Assembly: GCA_003978105.1 (NCBI GenBank)
Contig: QOAO01000007.1
Coordinates: 1-44,585, forward strand
Source: Thermovibrio sp.
GTDB taxonomy: Bacteria > Aquificota > Desulfurobacteriia > Desulfurobacteriales > Desulfurobacteriaceae
Direction of reading: 5' to 3'
DNA: 44,585 nucleotides
The notes under the pieces were generated by a model. It saw nothing but the letters and a program-made list of their open reading frames with translations. It did no database searches and was not told where the DNA came from. Made by a program: the position numbers and the translations under genes. Below, piece by piece: positions 32,977 through 42,656 of the stretch; position 1 is the stretch's first letter, and the number at the start of each line of letters is the position of its first letter.

Positions 32977-32994
32977 GGGAGGGAAGAACCTCCC
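32977..32994 (-). terminator. Hairpin between thioesterase and folC
   Basis: GGGAGG (32977-32982) pairs with CCTCCC (32989-32994) around a 6-nt loop, followed on the minus strand by TTTT. It starts right after the thioesterase stop and ends 3 nt before the folC start. A partial terminator or attenuator is likely. Confidence 0.5.
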
Positions 32995-33543
32995 TTAGTT
33001 GTCCTCCTTTTTGTTGGACGTTCTATCAGTTATCAGCTTTTTTAGTTTTGATGAGATGTCCTCCTCCTTCTCCTGGGACTTTTCCTCTGTTAGCTCCCCC
33101 TCTTTTATCAAGCCTTTCGACTTGAGAAACTCAAAAACTTCCTTCCCAAAGGAGACCGGTCTTCCCTGAGGGTCTATAAAGATGTGCTGAGTAAATCCAA
33201 CAGCCAAAACAACGTCCTCCCTGAGAACTCTGTAGTCAAACCTTACTCCCCTCGTTCCAATGTTCGTTATTGCTGTTTCAAGGGTTATAAGGTCGTCGTA
33301 AACAACGGGAGCAATGTACCTACAGGCAGCCTCAACAACGGGCATTAAAATTTGCCTCTGCTGGAGTATCTGTCTGTACTCCATTCCTAAAGCCCTAAAG
33401 AGCTCCGTTCTTCCCCTTTCAAAGAGCTCAAAGAACCTTGAGTAGTACATAACTCCGTAAGCATCAACCTCCGCCATAGATACTCTGTACTGCATACTTC
33501 CAACTATAACCTGCGGTTGCTGATTTTCCTTCTTTTCCTCCAT
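32995..33543 (-). CDS. Acyl-CoA thioesterase, 4HBT/YbgC-like hotdog fold
   Basis: 182 aa. The 4-hydroxybenzoyl-CoA thioesterase motif is plain: EVDAYGVMYYSRFFELFERGRTELFRALG (about 25-53), with catalytic Asp27 in the usual D-x-x-G position. The hotdog continues to about 145. A charged Lys/Glu-rich tail of ~40 residues follows, longer than in YbgC. Substrate unknown. It overlaps carB by one base (TAATG). Confidence 0.86.
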   Translation of the reverse strand: MEEKKENQQPQVIVGSMQYRVSMAEVDAYGVMYYSRFFELFERGRTELFRALGMEYRQILQQRQILMPVVEAACRYIAPVVYDDLITLETAITNIGTRGVRFDYRVLREDVVLAVGFTQHIFIDPQGRPVSFGKEVFEFLKSKGLIKEGELTEEKSQEKEEDISSKLKKLITDRTSNKKEDN

Positions 33544-36500
33544 TACTTTCCTCCGTAGTACTCCTGAATAGGTTTAACGTCCAAGCTGGCCTTCCTCATT
33601 GCCTCAATTGCCATAACAGCTGCCTGAGCCCCTCTAACCGTTGTGTAGTAGGGAATCTTGTAGTTTACTGCAAGTCTCCTTATGCTGTAGGCATCCCTCT
33701 TGGACTTCGTTCCTGTTGGTGTGTTTATTATCAAGCATATTTCGTTGTTCTTTATCAGGTCTCCGATATTTGGCCTTCTTCCCTCCTGAATCTTATACAC
33801 AAGCTCAACGGGAATTCCCTTTTCCTTTAAGAAATTGTAGGTTCCCTCAGTTGAGACAATTCTGAATCCCATGTCTGAGAGCTTTTTGGCTATTCCAAAT
33901 ATTCTTGGCTTGTCCTTATCCTTGACGCTAATAAAGACCTTTCCGCAGGAAGGTTCTAAGGGAAGCCTTGAACCTGATGCAAGCTGGGCCTTGTAGAAGG
34001 CAATTCCTAAGTTCCTATCTATTCCCATAACCTCACCTGTTGATTTCATCTCAGGTCCCAAAACGGGGTCAACTTCGGGGAACCTGTCAAAGGGAAATAC
34101 CGCCTCCTTTACCGAGTAGTAGGAAGGTTCAACTTCTTTGATTCCTAAATCCTTCAGTTTTTTGCCCATTGATACCTTCGTTGCAATTTTCGCAAGTGGA
34201 ATTCCGGTTGCTTTACTAACAAATGGAACGGTTCTTGAAGCTCTCGGGTTAACTTCAATGATGTATATCTCGTTGTCCTTAACGGCAAACTGGATGTTTA
34301 TGAGCCCCTTAACCTTTAATTCAAGAGCTATCTTCTTTGTAATCTCCTTAATCCTTTCAACTATTTCCCTTGAAACTGAAAACGTCGGGAGAACACAGGC
34401 ACTATCCCCCGAATGGATACCTGCCTCCTCTATGTGCTCCATTACTCCACCGATGATAACACTCTCTCCATCTGCAACAGCATCAACGTCAAACTCAACT
34501 GCATCCTCCAAGAACTTGTCAATGAGGACGGGCTTTTCCTCAGAGACCTCAACTGCCTCTGCTATGTACTGGCGGAGCTCCGTCATGTTGTAAACGATTC
34601 TCATAGCCCTTCCACCCAAAACGTAAGAAGGCCTCATAAGAACCGGAAAGCCAATTTCCTCGGCAATCTTTTCAGCCTCCTCTAAGGAGCGGGCAATCCC
34701 TGAGGGGGGCTGCTTCAAGTTGAGCTTGTTGAGGAGCTCCCTGAACCTCTCCCTATCCTCAGCTATATCTATGCTCTCTGAGGAGGTTCCCAGAATCCTT
34801 ACTCCAGCTCTTTCAAGAGGAACGGACAGCTTTAATGGAGTCTGCCCTCCGAACTGAACCATTACACCCAAGGGCTTTTCCCTTTCAACTATGTTCATCG
34901 CATCTTCAAATGTTAGAGGCTCAAAGAAGAGTTTGTCCGAGGTATCGTAGTCCGTTGATACCGTTTCCGGGTTGCAGTTAACCATGTGAGCTTCGTATCC
35001 GAGCTCCCTCAGTGCCCAAACCGCATGAACACAGCAGTAGTCAAACTCTATTCCCTGTCCTATTCTGTTTGGTCCTGAACCAAAGACCGTTACTTTCTTT
35101 CTTTCACTCGGATTTGCCTCACACTCTCTTCCATCGTAGGAGGAGTAGTAGTACGGAGTATAGGCTTCAAATTCTCCTGCACAGGTATCAACAGTCTTAT
35201 AAACAACGGGAAAAAGTTTCTTTCTCCTCTCTCTAACTCTCTCTTCGGAAGTTTTAAGAAGGGTTGCAATCTCTCTATCTGAGAATCCCCACTTTTTAGC
35301 CCAGAAGAGAACATCATCTGGAATGTTCTCTATTGAGTACTTTCTGACCTCTTTTTCAAGTTCAACCAACTGCTTTATATTGTTCAGAAACCACCTGTCA
35401 ATCCTTGAAAGCTCGTAAATTCTGTCTAAATCCCAATTCCTTCTAAAGGCCTCTGCTATGTACCAAACTCTGTCTGGAGTCGGAACTGCTATTTTTGTCT
35501 CAAGCTCCTCCTCCGTTACACTTTCAACACTCTTCAAGGTTAGTCCGTACCTACCGGTCTCCAGTGAGCGAATTGCCTTGTTTAGGGCTTCCTTAAAAGT
35601 TCTTCCTATCGCCATAACCTCACCAACAGACTTCATCCTCGTCGTTAAAACCGGGTCGGCCTCCGGAAACTTTTCAAAAGCCCACCTTGGAAACTTGACA
35701 ACGCAGTAGTCGATAGACGGTTCGAAAGAGGCTGGGGTCTTCTTAGTTATGTCGTTGGGGAGCTCGTCCAACGTATAGCCTACCGCCAACTTTGCCGCAA
35801 TCTTAGCAATTGGGAATCCTGTTGCCTTTGAAGCCAAAGCAGATGAGCGGGAAACCCTCGGATTCATCTCTATAACGATAACCCTTCCATTCTCAGGATT
35901 AACTGCAAACTGGACGTTTGAACCACCTGTTTCTACACCGATTTCCCTTATTATTGAAATTGCAGCATCCCTTAAAATTTGGTACTCCTTGTCCGTCAAT
36001 GTCTGTGCAGGAGCTACAGTTATAGAATCTCCAGTGTGAACCCCCATAGGGTCAAAGTTCTCAATGGAACAGATTATTACAACGTTATCGTTTAGGTCCC
36101 TCATTACCTCAAGTTCGTACTCCTTCCAACCGATAACGCTCTCCTCTATTAAAACCTCATTAATAGGGGATGCATCAAGGCCTTTTTTAACAATTTCCTT
36201 GAATTCCTCCCTGTTGTAGGCAACTCCTCCACCTTCTCCCCCTAACGTAAATGCTGGCCTTATTATTGCAGGAAGGCCAACGTAGTCAAGAACCTCCATT
36301 GCCTCCTCTAAGGAGTGTGCCAGACCACTCCTTGGAACTTCAAGGCCTATCCTTAACATAGCCTCCTTAAAGAGCTCCCTGTCCTCTGCCTTTTTTATTG
36401 CCTCTACATTTGCGCCTATGAGTTCAACACCGTACTTTTCTAAGATACCGGTTTCGTGGAGCTCCACGGCCAAGTTGAGTGCCGTCTGTCCCCCTACCGT

Positions 36501-36764
36501 TGGTAAAAGAGCATCAGGCCTCTCTTTCTTTATTATCCTCTCAAGAACTTCCGTTGTTAATGGCTCAATGTAGGTTCTGTCTGCGATGTCAGGGTCTGTC
36601 ATTATGGTGGCAGGGTTTGAGTTTACAAGAACAACCTCGTAACCTTCCTCTTTAAGGGCTTTACAGGCCTGAGTTCCTGAGTAGTCGAACTCTGCTGCTT
36701 GACCAATTTTTATTGGTCCAGAACCGATTATCAGGATTTTTTTCAAGTCCTCTCTCTTTGGCAA
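33543..36764 (-). CDS. carB: Carbamoyl-phosphate synthase large subunit
   Basis: 1073 aa, full length. Two ATP-grasp halves are evident: [24 protein letters not shown] (about 14-37) and [24 protein letters not shown] (about 562-585). The C-terminal MGS-like allosteric domain is present ([19 protein letters not shown]). It makes carbamoyl phosphate for pyrimidines and arginine. carA is not in this window. The TTG start follows GGAGG. Heads the minus-strand run carB-thioesterase-folC-TruD-like-radical SAM. Confidence 0.97.
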   Translation of the reverse strand: MPKREDLKKILIIGSGPIKIGQAAEFDYSGTQACKALKEEGYEVVLVNSNPATIMTDPDIADRTYIEPLTTEVLERIIKKERPDALLPTVGGQTALNLAVELHETGILEKYGVELIGANVEAIKKAEDRELFKEAMLRIGLEVPRSGLAHSLEEAMEVLDYVGLPAIIRPAFTLGGEGGGVAYNREEFKEIVKKGLDASPINEVLIEESVIGWKEYELEVMRDLNDNVVIICSIENFDPMGVHTGDSITVAPAQTLTDKEYQILRDAAISIIREIGVETGGSNVQFAVNPENGRVIVIEMNPRVSRSSALASKATGFPIAKIAAKLAVGYTLDELPNDITKKTPASFEPSIDYCVVKFPRWAFEKFPEADPVLTTRMKSVGEVMAIGRTFKEALNKAIRSLETGRYGLTLKSVESVTEEELETKIAVPTPDRVWYIAEAFRRNWDLDRIYELSRIDRWFLNNIKQLVELEKEVRKYSIENIPDDVLFWAKKWGFSDREIATLLKTSEERVRERRKKLFPVVYKTVDTCAGEFEAYTPYYYSSYDGRECEANPSERKKVTVFGSGPNRIGQGIEFDYCCVHAVWALRELGYEAHMVNCNPETVSTDYDTSDKLFFEPLTFEDAMNIVEREKPLGVMVQFGGQTPLKLSVPLERAGVRILGTSSESIDIAEDRERFRELLNKLNLKQPPSGIARSLEEAEKIAEEIGFPVLMRPSYVLGGRAMRIVYNMTELRQYIAEAVEVSEEKPVLIDKFLEDAVEFDVDAVADGESVIIGGVMEHIEEAGIHSGDSACVLPTFSVSREIVERIKEITKKIALELKVKGLINIQFAVKDNEIYIIEVNPRASRTVPFVSKATGIPLAKIATKVSMGKKLKDLGIKEVEPSYYSVKEAVFPFDRFPEVDPVLGPEMKSTGEVMGIDRNLGIAFYKAQLASGSRLPLEPSCGKVFISVKDKDKPRIFGIAKKLSDMGFRIVSTEGTYNFLKEKGIPVELVYKIQEGRRPNIGDLIKNNEICLIINTPTGTKSKRDAYSIRRLAVNYKIPYYTTVRGAQAAVMAIEAMRKASLDVKPIQEYYGGK

Positions 36765-36821
36765 GGAAGCCTCCGGGAAAATTTTGATGTAATTTTAACT
36801 GAAAATAGTTGAGGAGATACC

Positions 36822-37340
36822 ATGAGAATAGCTATAACCGGAACGCCGGGAACGGGAAAGACAACTGTATCAAGGATTCTCTCCAAAAAACTCTCCTACC
36901 CTGTTTACAGTCTAAGTGAACTTGTAAAGAGGGAAAAACTCTACTCAGAATTTGATGAAAGGAGAAATTCCTATGTAGTTGATATTGAAAAGTTGATTGA
37001 GTTTTTTAGGAATAAGGAAAATTTCATAGCTGAGGGGCTTGTTTCCCACTATATTCCAGTTGACCTAATCGTTGTTCTCAGGGCAAAACCTGAAACAATC
37101 AGGGAGAGGTTGAAGGAGAGAAACTACAGCAAGGAGAAAGTGGAGGAAAACATTGAGGCTGAAAGAATAGGATTTATAGCAACCGAGGTTTTTGAAGGTT
37201 TAGGAAAAGCCCGCGTGGTTCAGATTGACACGACAAGGAGAACTCCAGAAGAAGTGGCAGAACTCATAGGGAGAGCCCTAAAAGGGGAGGAGGTATTTGA
37301 CGATGTCGACTGGCTGGAGGACGAGGAAGGAGGCAATTAA
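36822..37340 (+). CDS. Archaeal/eukaryotic-type adenylate kinase (AK6/Fap7-like)
   Basis: 172 aa. P-loop GTPGTGKTTVSRILSKKL (7-24), followed by YSLSELVKREKLY and FIAEGLVSHYIP, as in the AK6/Fap7 group rather than bacterial Adk. A LERLKERNYSKEKVEENIEAE-like lid region (RERLKERNYSKEKVEENI, about 93-110) follows. In archaea and eukaryotes this protein is a kinase/ATPase tied to 30S/40S maturation. Its 3' end overlaps rsmB by 38 nt, so a ribosome link fits. Start at ATG 36822 after GAGGAG. Confidence 0.83.
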   Translation: MRIAITGTPGTGKTTVSRILSKKLSYPVYSLSELVKREKLYSEFDERRNSYVVDIEKLIEFFRNKENFIAEGLVSHYIPVDLIVVLRAKPETIRERLKERNYSKEKVEENIEAERIGFIATEVFEGLGKARVVQIDTTRRTPEEVAELIGRALKGEEVFDDVDWLEDEEGGN

Positions 37341-38622
37341 AGTTCTCTGTGCCTTTGAAGTTGATAAAAGGCTCAGGGAACACTTAGAGCCCGTTCTTGT
37401 TAAATTCCCAAATCAGGACAGAGCATTCTTAAAGGAAATTGTTTCGGGAACTGTCAGGTATTTAAAGCTTCTTGACTTCTCAATAGAGAGGGCAACGGGG
37501 AAAAGAATTGGGAAACAGTCATGTATAGTTAGAAATGGACTGAGATTAATAGCCTACCAGCTCTTCTTAACAGGCGTTCCCGTGTATGCTGCTGTGAACG
37601 AGGTTGTTGAGGCAGTGAAGAGACTTTCGGGGAAAAAGAGTGCAGGTTTTGTCAACGCAGTTTCAAAGAAGCTCATAGGATTTGACTACAAAAAGGAAGT
37701 TGAAAGGATAGGGGACTTTTACGAGAGAATCTCCACCCTCTACTCCTTTGAAACGTGGATGGTTAAGAGGTGGCACAAATTTTACGGTGATGAGCTCATA
37801 CTACTTTTAGATTCCTTAAACAGGGTTGCTCCGCTGTACGTAAGGGTTAACCTCTTAAAAATATCGGTGGAGGGATTTTTGGATCTCTTAAAGGACAGTG
37901 GTATTGAGTCGGAGCTCCACTCCAAAATACCCCACATGGTCAGAATCAAGGGAAGAATTCCCGTCGAGGAGATTCCTGGATACAGGGAGGGATTCTTCTA
38001 CGTTCAGGACCCTGCCTCTTACCTATCGGCACTCCTCTTAGAGCCAAAGCCGGGAGAGCTCATTTTAGAAGTTGGAGCTGCACCGGGAGGAAAAACTACA
38101 GCAATAGCTTCTCTTACAGGCAACAGAGCAAAAATTATTGCCGTTGATGTAAGTAGAGGGAGAATGGAAGTCCTCCTTGAAAATTGCCGCCGATTAGGAG
38201 TTAAAAATGTTGAGACTGTCATTACAGATATTTCATCGGACAGGAATTTCATTAAAAAGTATGCCGACAAATTTGATAGAATTTTAGTAGATGCTCCCTG
38301 CAGTGCTACCGGCGTAATAAGGCGACATCCTGAAGGAAAGTGGAACAAGAGCTTAAAATTAATTAAGCACAATCAGAAAATTCAAAGGAAACTTTTATCC
38401 TCTTCTAAGGAACTTTTAAAGGAAGGAGGAAGGTTAGTTTACAGCGTTTGTTCCTTGGAGAGGGAAGAAGGAGAGGAGAATACAGAATTTGCTCTCTCCT
38501 TAGGATTTCGCAAAGGGGAATTAATTAATTCTAGAGTTGGAATGAAAATAGGAAGAGGTGAGCTAAGAGTTTTTCCCCACAGGGATGGATTAGATGGATT
38601 TTACTATTCACTACTATCATAG
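37303..38622 (+). CDS. rsmB: 16S rRNA (cytosine-C5) methyltransferase RsmB/Sun
   Basis: 439 aa. N-terminal NusB-like RNA-binding domain (about 1-135), then the SAM-binding NOL1/NOP2/Sun core: LEVGAAPGGKTTAIASL (motif I, about 251-267), VDAPCSATGVIRRHPE (motif IV with the PC catalytic Cys) and LVYSVCSLEREEGEEN (motif VI with catalytic Cys). ATG 37303 lies 9 nt after GGAGG, better than TTG 37297, which is only 3 nt away. It overlaps the AK6-like gene and is followed by the HDOD gene after 9 nt. Confidence 0.93.
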   Translation: MSTGWRTRKEAIKVLCAFEVDKRLREHLEPVLVKFPNQDRAFLKEIVSGTVRYLKLLDFSIERATGKRIGKQSCIVRNGLRLIAYQLFLTGVPVYAAVNEVVEAVKRLSGKKSAGFVNAVSKKLIGFDYKKEVERIGDFYERISTLYSFETWMVKRWHKFYGDELILLLDSLNRVAPLYVRVNLLKISVEGFLDLLKDSGIESELHSKIPHMVRIKGRIPVEEIPGYREGFFYVQDPASYLSALLLEPKPGELILEVGAAPGGKTTAIASLTGNRAKIIAVDVSRGRMEVLLENCRRLGVKNVETVITDISSDRNFIKKYADKFDRILVDAPCSATGVIRRHPEGKWNKSLKLIKHNQKIQRKLLSSSKELLKEGGRLVYSVCSLEREEGEENTEFALSLGFRKGELINSRVGMKIGRGELRVFPHRDGLDGFYYSLLS

Positions 38623-38631
38623 GGAGGTGTT

Positions 38632-39282
38632 ATGTCAGAAGTTGAGAATTTGGAGCTTAAAAGAGAGGTAATGCTGAAATTAATTAATGCTCTACTTGAA
38701 GGGGAGGATTTAAACAAAATAGCTGAAATCGTTAGTCTTGACCCTAATCTCTCCGTTAAACTTCTTAAATTTATAAATTCTCCCTATTTTGGTTTGAAAA
38801 AGGAAATAAAATCTATAATACAGGCTATCGCTTATTTAGGTTATAAAAATTTAAGGGACTACATATTTCTTCTATTAACCTCTTCTATTTTAAAAAATGC
38901 CTCTAAAGAGGAAATAAAAAGAGTAATTAAATTTGCCTATCTAATGAGGGAATTGGCAAAAAGACTTATGCCAGAGTATGAAGATGAAGCATTTATGGTA
39001 GGGATTTTGGACAGCGTTTATCAAGAAATAGGTGATGAAATAAAGGAAATCTTAGAAAAGGCAGGAGTTTCGGAGTATGTAATTAACGGTGTTTTAAGGG
39101 AAGACAGCAAACTGGGAAAATTAAAAGTATTAGCTAAAAAGGTACTTAAACTCTGCGATAAGGTCACGGAAGAAAGGGGAGAAGAAGTTATTGAAGGCCT
39201 CCCAGAATTAGCAAAAAAGGATATTGTAGAAAGTTGTCTTATAGCTGAGGAAAGCGCAGAATCAATTTTATCTATCCTTTAA
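38632..39282 (+). CDS. HDOD-domain protein
   Basis: 216 aa. HDOD core is about residues 10-200: EIVSLDPNLSVKLLKFINSPYFGLKKEIKSIIQAIAYLGYKNLRDYIFLLLTSS. The metal-binding His/Asp of true HD phosphohydrolases are not evident. Such proteins take part in signalling or metabolic regulation, often with c-di-GMP proteins. It has no second domain, so the target is unclear. ATG is preceded by GGGAGGTG. It ends 10 nt inside the end of truD on the opposite strand. Confidence 0.85.
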   Translation: MSEVENLELKREVMLKLINALLEGEDLNKIAEIVSLDPNLSVKLLKFINSPYFGLKKEIKSIIQAIAYLGYKNLRDYIFLLLTSSILKNASKEEIKRVIKFAYLMRELAKRLMPEYEDEAFMVGILDSVYQEIGDEIKEILEKAGVSEYVINGVLREDSKLGKLKVLAKKVLKLCDKVTEERGEEVIEGLPELAKKDIVESCLIAEESAESILSIL

Positions 39283-40438
39283 GCAGAAACCTCAGAAGGA
39301 CTGTTGCGTATGAGCCGGGGGGAAGGGAAAACCTTACTTTTATTCTATTTTTTGTTTTCTCTAAAATCTTAAAATCCTTCGGAAAAACAGTAGCTTTCCT
39401 CAGTCCATCTGTCATTACAATCATTCCCCCAACTTCCCTGTCAAACCATTCCTCCTTTACACCATATCTTTTTAAAACCCTTTTCATAGCCCTTTTTAAA
39501 GTTCTATCCCTTATCTCAAACTCCTTTCCCGTATAGGGAATTTGGAGCTCCCTAAGATACTTCACATCGGGAACTTCAATCCAATAGCTCAACTTCCAGT
39601 TGTTTATAAACGGAACTCTTATGAAAGGGTACCTCTCCTCAATGTACTCCCTCAGATACTCGTTCCAGAGGAAGCTCTGATAGGCAAAGTTGAACATTAG
39701 TCTTACATTCTTTGGAAGAATCCTGAAGGCCTTTTCTGCCGAAAGCCCCCTCATTAACCCTCTTATTAGGTCCTTTTCATACTCTTCCAACGTTGGAGAG
39801 AGGGTTTTGTACAGTTTCTTCCAGTCTCCCCAGTAGTCAACGGAGGATTTTCCAAAAAAATAGGACTTTAGAGCTCCCTCAAAATCCCCCCTAAGGAGGT
39901 ATCTCAAAACAAAGTCATCCCTACTTTTTACGCTTCCAAACCTCTGCTCTCCAAAGTAGTTTGGGAAACCATACCTCTTAACAATCTCATAGTTTCTATA
40001 AAACTTCTCCCTCAAGTTCTTTTCAAAATTTCTGACTGTAATCGTGAATCTATTCTCCCTTAAATCACCAAGTTTTAGAGGTTTTTCTACCTTTCCTAAG
40101 GGTTTGATGCAAAATCCGTACTCCTTCTCCCAGTTAAGATTTTTAACCTCTTTCCATCTTCCGTTAAATCGAAAACAGCGTTCGTCAATTTCATAGCTCG
40201 TAGGAATTGTTAAGTACTGCGTTGTAACTGCAAATCTGTCCTTTAAACCGGCAAACCCTATCTCCTTTAAAGGAATTTTTAGAAATCTAGAAATGACCCT
40301 TAAAGCCTCAAGTGTTGAAACGTTCCTCTTTTTCAGCTCTACAAGGTAAAAATTTCCTTCTTTCTTTGGCTCTAAATCAGAAATCTCCTCAACTATAAAG
40401 TCCTCAGGAGTCCTCTTAATCCTCGTATAGAGCTTCAA
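39272..40438 (-). CDS. truD: tRNA pseudouridine(13) synthase TruD
   Basis: 388 aa, normal TruD length. RIKRTPEDFIVEEISDLEPKKEGNFYLVELKKRNVSTLEAL starts the TruD fold, with catalytic Asp in GFAGLKDRFAVTTQYL (about 62-77). The conserved NYFGEQRFGS motif (about 159-168) and a TRUD insertion domain (about 170-330) follow. It should make pseudouridine 13 in tRNA-Glu and other targets. Start TTG 40438 overlaps gmhB (TTGA). A shorter paralogue sits at 30892-31770. Confidence 0.93.
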   Translation of the reverse strand: MKLYTRIKRTPEDFIVEEISDLEPKKEGNFYLVELKKRNVSTLEALRVISRFLKIPLKEIGFAGLKDRFAVTTQYLTIPTSYEIDERCFRFNGRWKEVKNLNWEKEYGFCIKPLGKVEKPLKLGDLRENRFTITVRNFEKNLREKFYRNYEIVKRYGFPNYFGEQRFGSVKSRDDFVLRYLLRGDFEGALKSYFFGKSSVDYWGDWKKLYKTLSPTLEEYEKDLIRGLMRGLSAEKAFRILPKNVRLMFNFAYQSFLWNEYLREYIEERYPFIRVPFINNWKLSYWIEVPDVKYLRELQIPYTGKEFEIRDRTLKRAMKRVLKRYGVKEEWFDREVGGMIVMTDGLRKATVFPKDFKILEKTKNRIKVRFSLPPGSYATVLLRFLLKG

Positions 40439-40941
40439 ACTTCCTCCTGTGTAAATCTTAAAACAAACTCAACTGCCTTTAGGAAGTTATCAAAGGGGGG
40501 AACTCCAACCTTTACAGCCAACCTGCACCCTGCCTTAAACCCCATTTCAACGTCTGAATCTTTGTCCCCAATTACTATGCTTTCACTTACATTTACTCCA
40601 AAATCCTCTGCCGCCCTTTCAATCAAAAAAGTTTTCGGCTTTCTGCATTTGCAGTTCTCTTTAGGTTTGTGTGGACAGAAGTAAAATCCGTCAATCTGAA
40701 CGCCGAAAGGTTTTAGGAGCTCCTGAAGTTTTCTATTTACCGCCCAAAAGTCCTCCTCCTTAAAATATCCCCTCCCTATCCCAGACTGGTTGGAAATTAC
40801 AATCAGTAAAAAACCGTTTTTCTTCAATAGTTTTAATCCCTCAGGAACTCCCTCTAAAAGCTTTACCTTATCGGGTTCGTGGATATATCCGGGGTCGTAG
40901 ATTAACGTATTGTCCCTGTCTAAGAAGGCTGCCCTTTTCAA
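40435..40941 (-). CDS. gmhB: D-glycero-beta-D-manno-heptose 1,7-bisphosphate 7-phosphatase
   Basis: 168 aa, HAD phosphatase. Motif I FLDRDNTLIYDPGYIH (6-21) has nucleophile Asp8 and acid/base Asp10. Motif II is VISNQSGIGRG (48-58). The Zn loop CPHKPKENCKCRKP is diagnostic of GmhB, and motif IV GDKDSDVEMG follows. It serves LPS heptose synthesis, in agreement with a Gram-negative envelope. Histidinol phosphatase is a less likely alternative. Start TTG 40941 overlaps comM by 4 nt. Confidence 0.88.
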   Translation of the reverse strand: MKRAAFLDRDNTLIYDPGYIHEPDKVKLLEGVPEGLKLLKKNGFLLIVISNQSGIGRGYFKEEDFWAVNRKLQELLKPFGVQIDGFYFCPHKPKENCKCRKPKTFLIERAAEDFGVNVSESIVIGDKDSDVEMGFKAGCRLAVKVGVPPFDNFLKAVEFVLRFTQEEV

Positions 40942-42446
40942 GAGAAACCCCTGAAGCTGAGAGCCTCTGCTACGTGGTGAGTTTCAATTTCTTCCTTTCC
41001 TTCAAGGTCTGCAATAGTCCTTGACACCTTTAAAACCCTGTCAAAGCTCCTTGCAGAAAGGCCCAAAGCCTTAACAGCCCTCAAAAGAATTCCCTCGGCC
41101 TCACTTGTCAAAGAACAGAACTTCTTAACTTCTCTCCTTCCCATCTGACCGTTAAAGGTTATAGAACTTCCTTGAAATCTCCTTCTCTGGACTTCCCATG
41201 CCTTAATTACCCTTTCCCTCACAGATTCGGAAGACTCCCCCTTCGTTTTTGACTTTAAATCCTCCGTTTTAACCTGAGGTACAGAGACGTAGAGGTCAAT
41301 TCTGTCAAGTATCGGTCCAGAAATCTTAGCCCTGTACCTCTTAATCTGATTCGGAGAGCACGTGCAGTAGTGCTTTTCGTCGGAAAATCCGTAATAGCCG
41401 CAGGGACAGGGATTGAGAGCTCCGACAAACAGAAAGTCTGCCGGGAATGTTGCAGAACCCGAAGCCCTTGAAACGGTTACAACCTTATCCTCTAAAGGCT
41501 GCCTCAAAGCCTCAAGGACACTTCTTTTAAACTCCGGAAGCTCATCCATAAAAAGGACGCCGTTGTGGGCCAAGCTGACCTCTCCGGGCCTTATGTTCTT
41601 TCCTCCTCCTATTATTGAAACGTCAGAGGCAGAGGTGTGGGGAGCTCTGAAGGGCCTGTTTAAAACGGGAACCTCGTCTATCAATCCGGCAACGGAGTAG
41701 ATTCTGCTTGACTCTATTATTTCATCCTCCGTCATAGGGGGAAGGATTGTAGGGATTCTCCTTGCAAGCATTGTCTTTCCGGAGCCGGGAGGCCCTACCA
41801 TTAATAAGTTGTGCCTTCCTGCCGCGGCAATTTCAAGAGCTCTCCTTGCCTGATACTGGCCCACAACCTCCGATAGGTCAACGCTGTAGTTAAAATCAAA
41901 TGAGACGGAGCTCCTTTCGGGAGAAGTTATCTCTAAATCCCCGTTTATAAACGAAACGGCCTCAAAGAGAGTTCTGACCGGATAAATGGAAATTCCCTCG
42001 ATTAGCAGAGCTTCTTCGGTATTCTGATATGGAAGAATTAACCCTTTTAGGCCTATTTCTTTTACAAGAACCGCTGCCGAGAGAATTCCCTTTACGGGGT
42101 GGAGCTCTCCGTTTAACCCCAACTCCCCTGCTATGAGGTAATCTTTCAAATTTTCAGAATTTACCAAACCCGAAGATGCTAAAATTCCCAAGGCTATCGG
42201 CAAATCGTAGAGGGTTCCCTCCTTCTTTACATCCGCAGGGGCAAGATTGACAATAATCTTCTTTATCGGGAAGGGATAACCAGAATTTACGATTGCAGAT
42301 TTAACCCTTTCTTTACTTTCCTTGACTGCAGAGTCCGGTAGACCTACGATTACCGTTCCGGGAAGCCCGCGGGAGGAGTCAACTTCAACCTTGACCAAGT
42401 TTGCGTCTATTCCGATGGTTGTGTAGCTGTAAACAAAAGAAACCAT
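40938..42446 (-). CDS. comM: YifB/ComM-family Mg-chelatase-like AAA+ ATPase
   Basis: 502 aa from ATG 42446 (MVSFVYSYTTIGI), which I prefer to the TTG 15 nt upstream; ribosome sites are weak for both. N-terminal Lon-protease-like domain with VIVGLPDSAVKESKERVKSA. Walker A is GPPGSGKTMLARRI (about 211-224), Walker B GVLFMDELPEF, and the zinc-like NPCPCGYYG is present. ComM is a hexameric helicase promoting branch migration during transformation. Highest match is to this family, function in this organism not shown. Confidence 0.92.
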   Translation of the reverse strand: MVSFVYSYTTIGIDANLVKVEVDSSRGLPGTVIVGLPDSAVKESKERVKSAIVNSGYPFPIKKIIVNLAPADVKKEGTLYDLPIALGILASSGLVNSENLKDYLIAGELGLNGELHPVKGILSAAVLVKEIGLKGLILPYQNTEEALLIEGISIYPVRTLFEAVSFINGDLEITSPERSSVSFDFNYSVDLSEVVGQYQARRALEIAAAGRHNLLMVGPPGSGKTMLARRIPTILPPMTEDEIIESSRIYSVAGLIDEVPVLNRPFRAPHTSASDVSIIGGGKNIRPGEVSLAHNGVLFMDELPEFKRSVLEALRQPLEDKVVTVSRASGSATFPADFLFVGALNPCPCGYYGFSDEKHYCTCSPNQIKRYRAKISGPILDRIDLYVSVPQVKTEDLKSKTKGESSESVRERVIKAWEVQRRRFQGSSITFNGQMGRREVKKFCSLTSEAEGILLRAVKALGLSARSFDRVLKVSRTIADLEGKEEIETHHVAEALSFRGFS

Positions 42447-42480
42447 TAAGTCAGTTTCCAAAAGTTTTCTTGTTTTTAAA

Positions 42481-42557
42481 TGGTCGGGGCGACCCGACTT
42501 GAACGGGCGACCTCTGGCCCCCCATGCCAGCGCGCTACCAGGCTACGCCACGCCCCG
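42481..42557 (-). tRNA. tRNA-Pro(GGG)
   Basis: 77 nt with encoded CCA. Acceptor CGGGGCG pairs with CGCCCCG, discriminator A. Anticodon stem-loop CTGGC-ATGGGGG-GCCAG gives anticodon GGG. T arm CGGGTTC-type (CCCGTTCAAGTCGGG). It lies between comM and the porin terminator on the same strand. Confidence 0.96.
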
Positions 42558-42608
42558 ACGCTACGGAAAATATATGTCCAACTCTTTCTAAAAACAAGGT
42601 TCAAAAAT

Positions 42609-42634
42609 AAAAAAAAGGGGGCAAAAGCCCCCTT
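42609..42634 (-). terminator. Strong intrinsic terminator of the porin gene
   Basis: GGGGGC (42617-42622) pairs with GCCCCC (42627-42632) around an AAAA loop (UUUU on the minus-strand RNA). A run of eight U follows on that strand (complement of 42609-42616). It lies 23 nt after the porin stop and separates it from tRNA-Pro. Confidence 0.9.
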
Positions 42635-42656
42635 CATTGATTTCAATTGAACTGAC

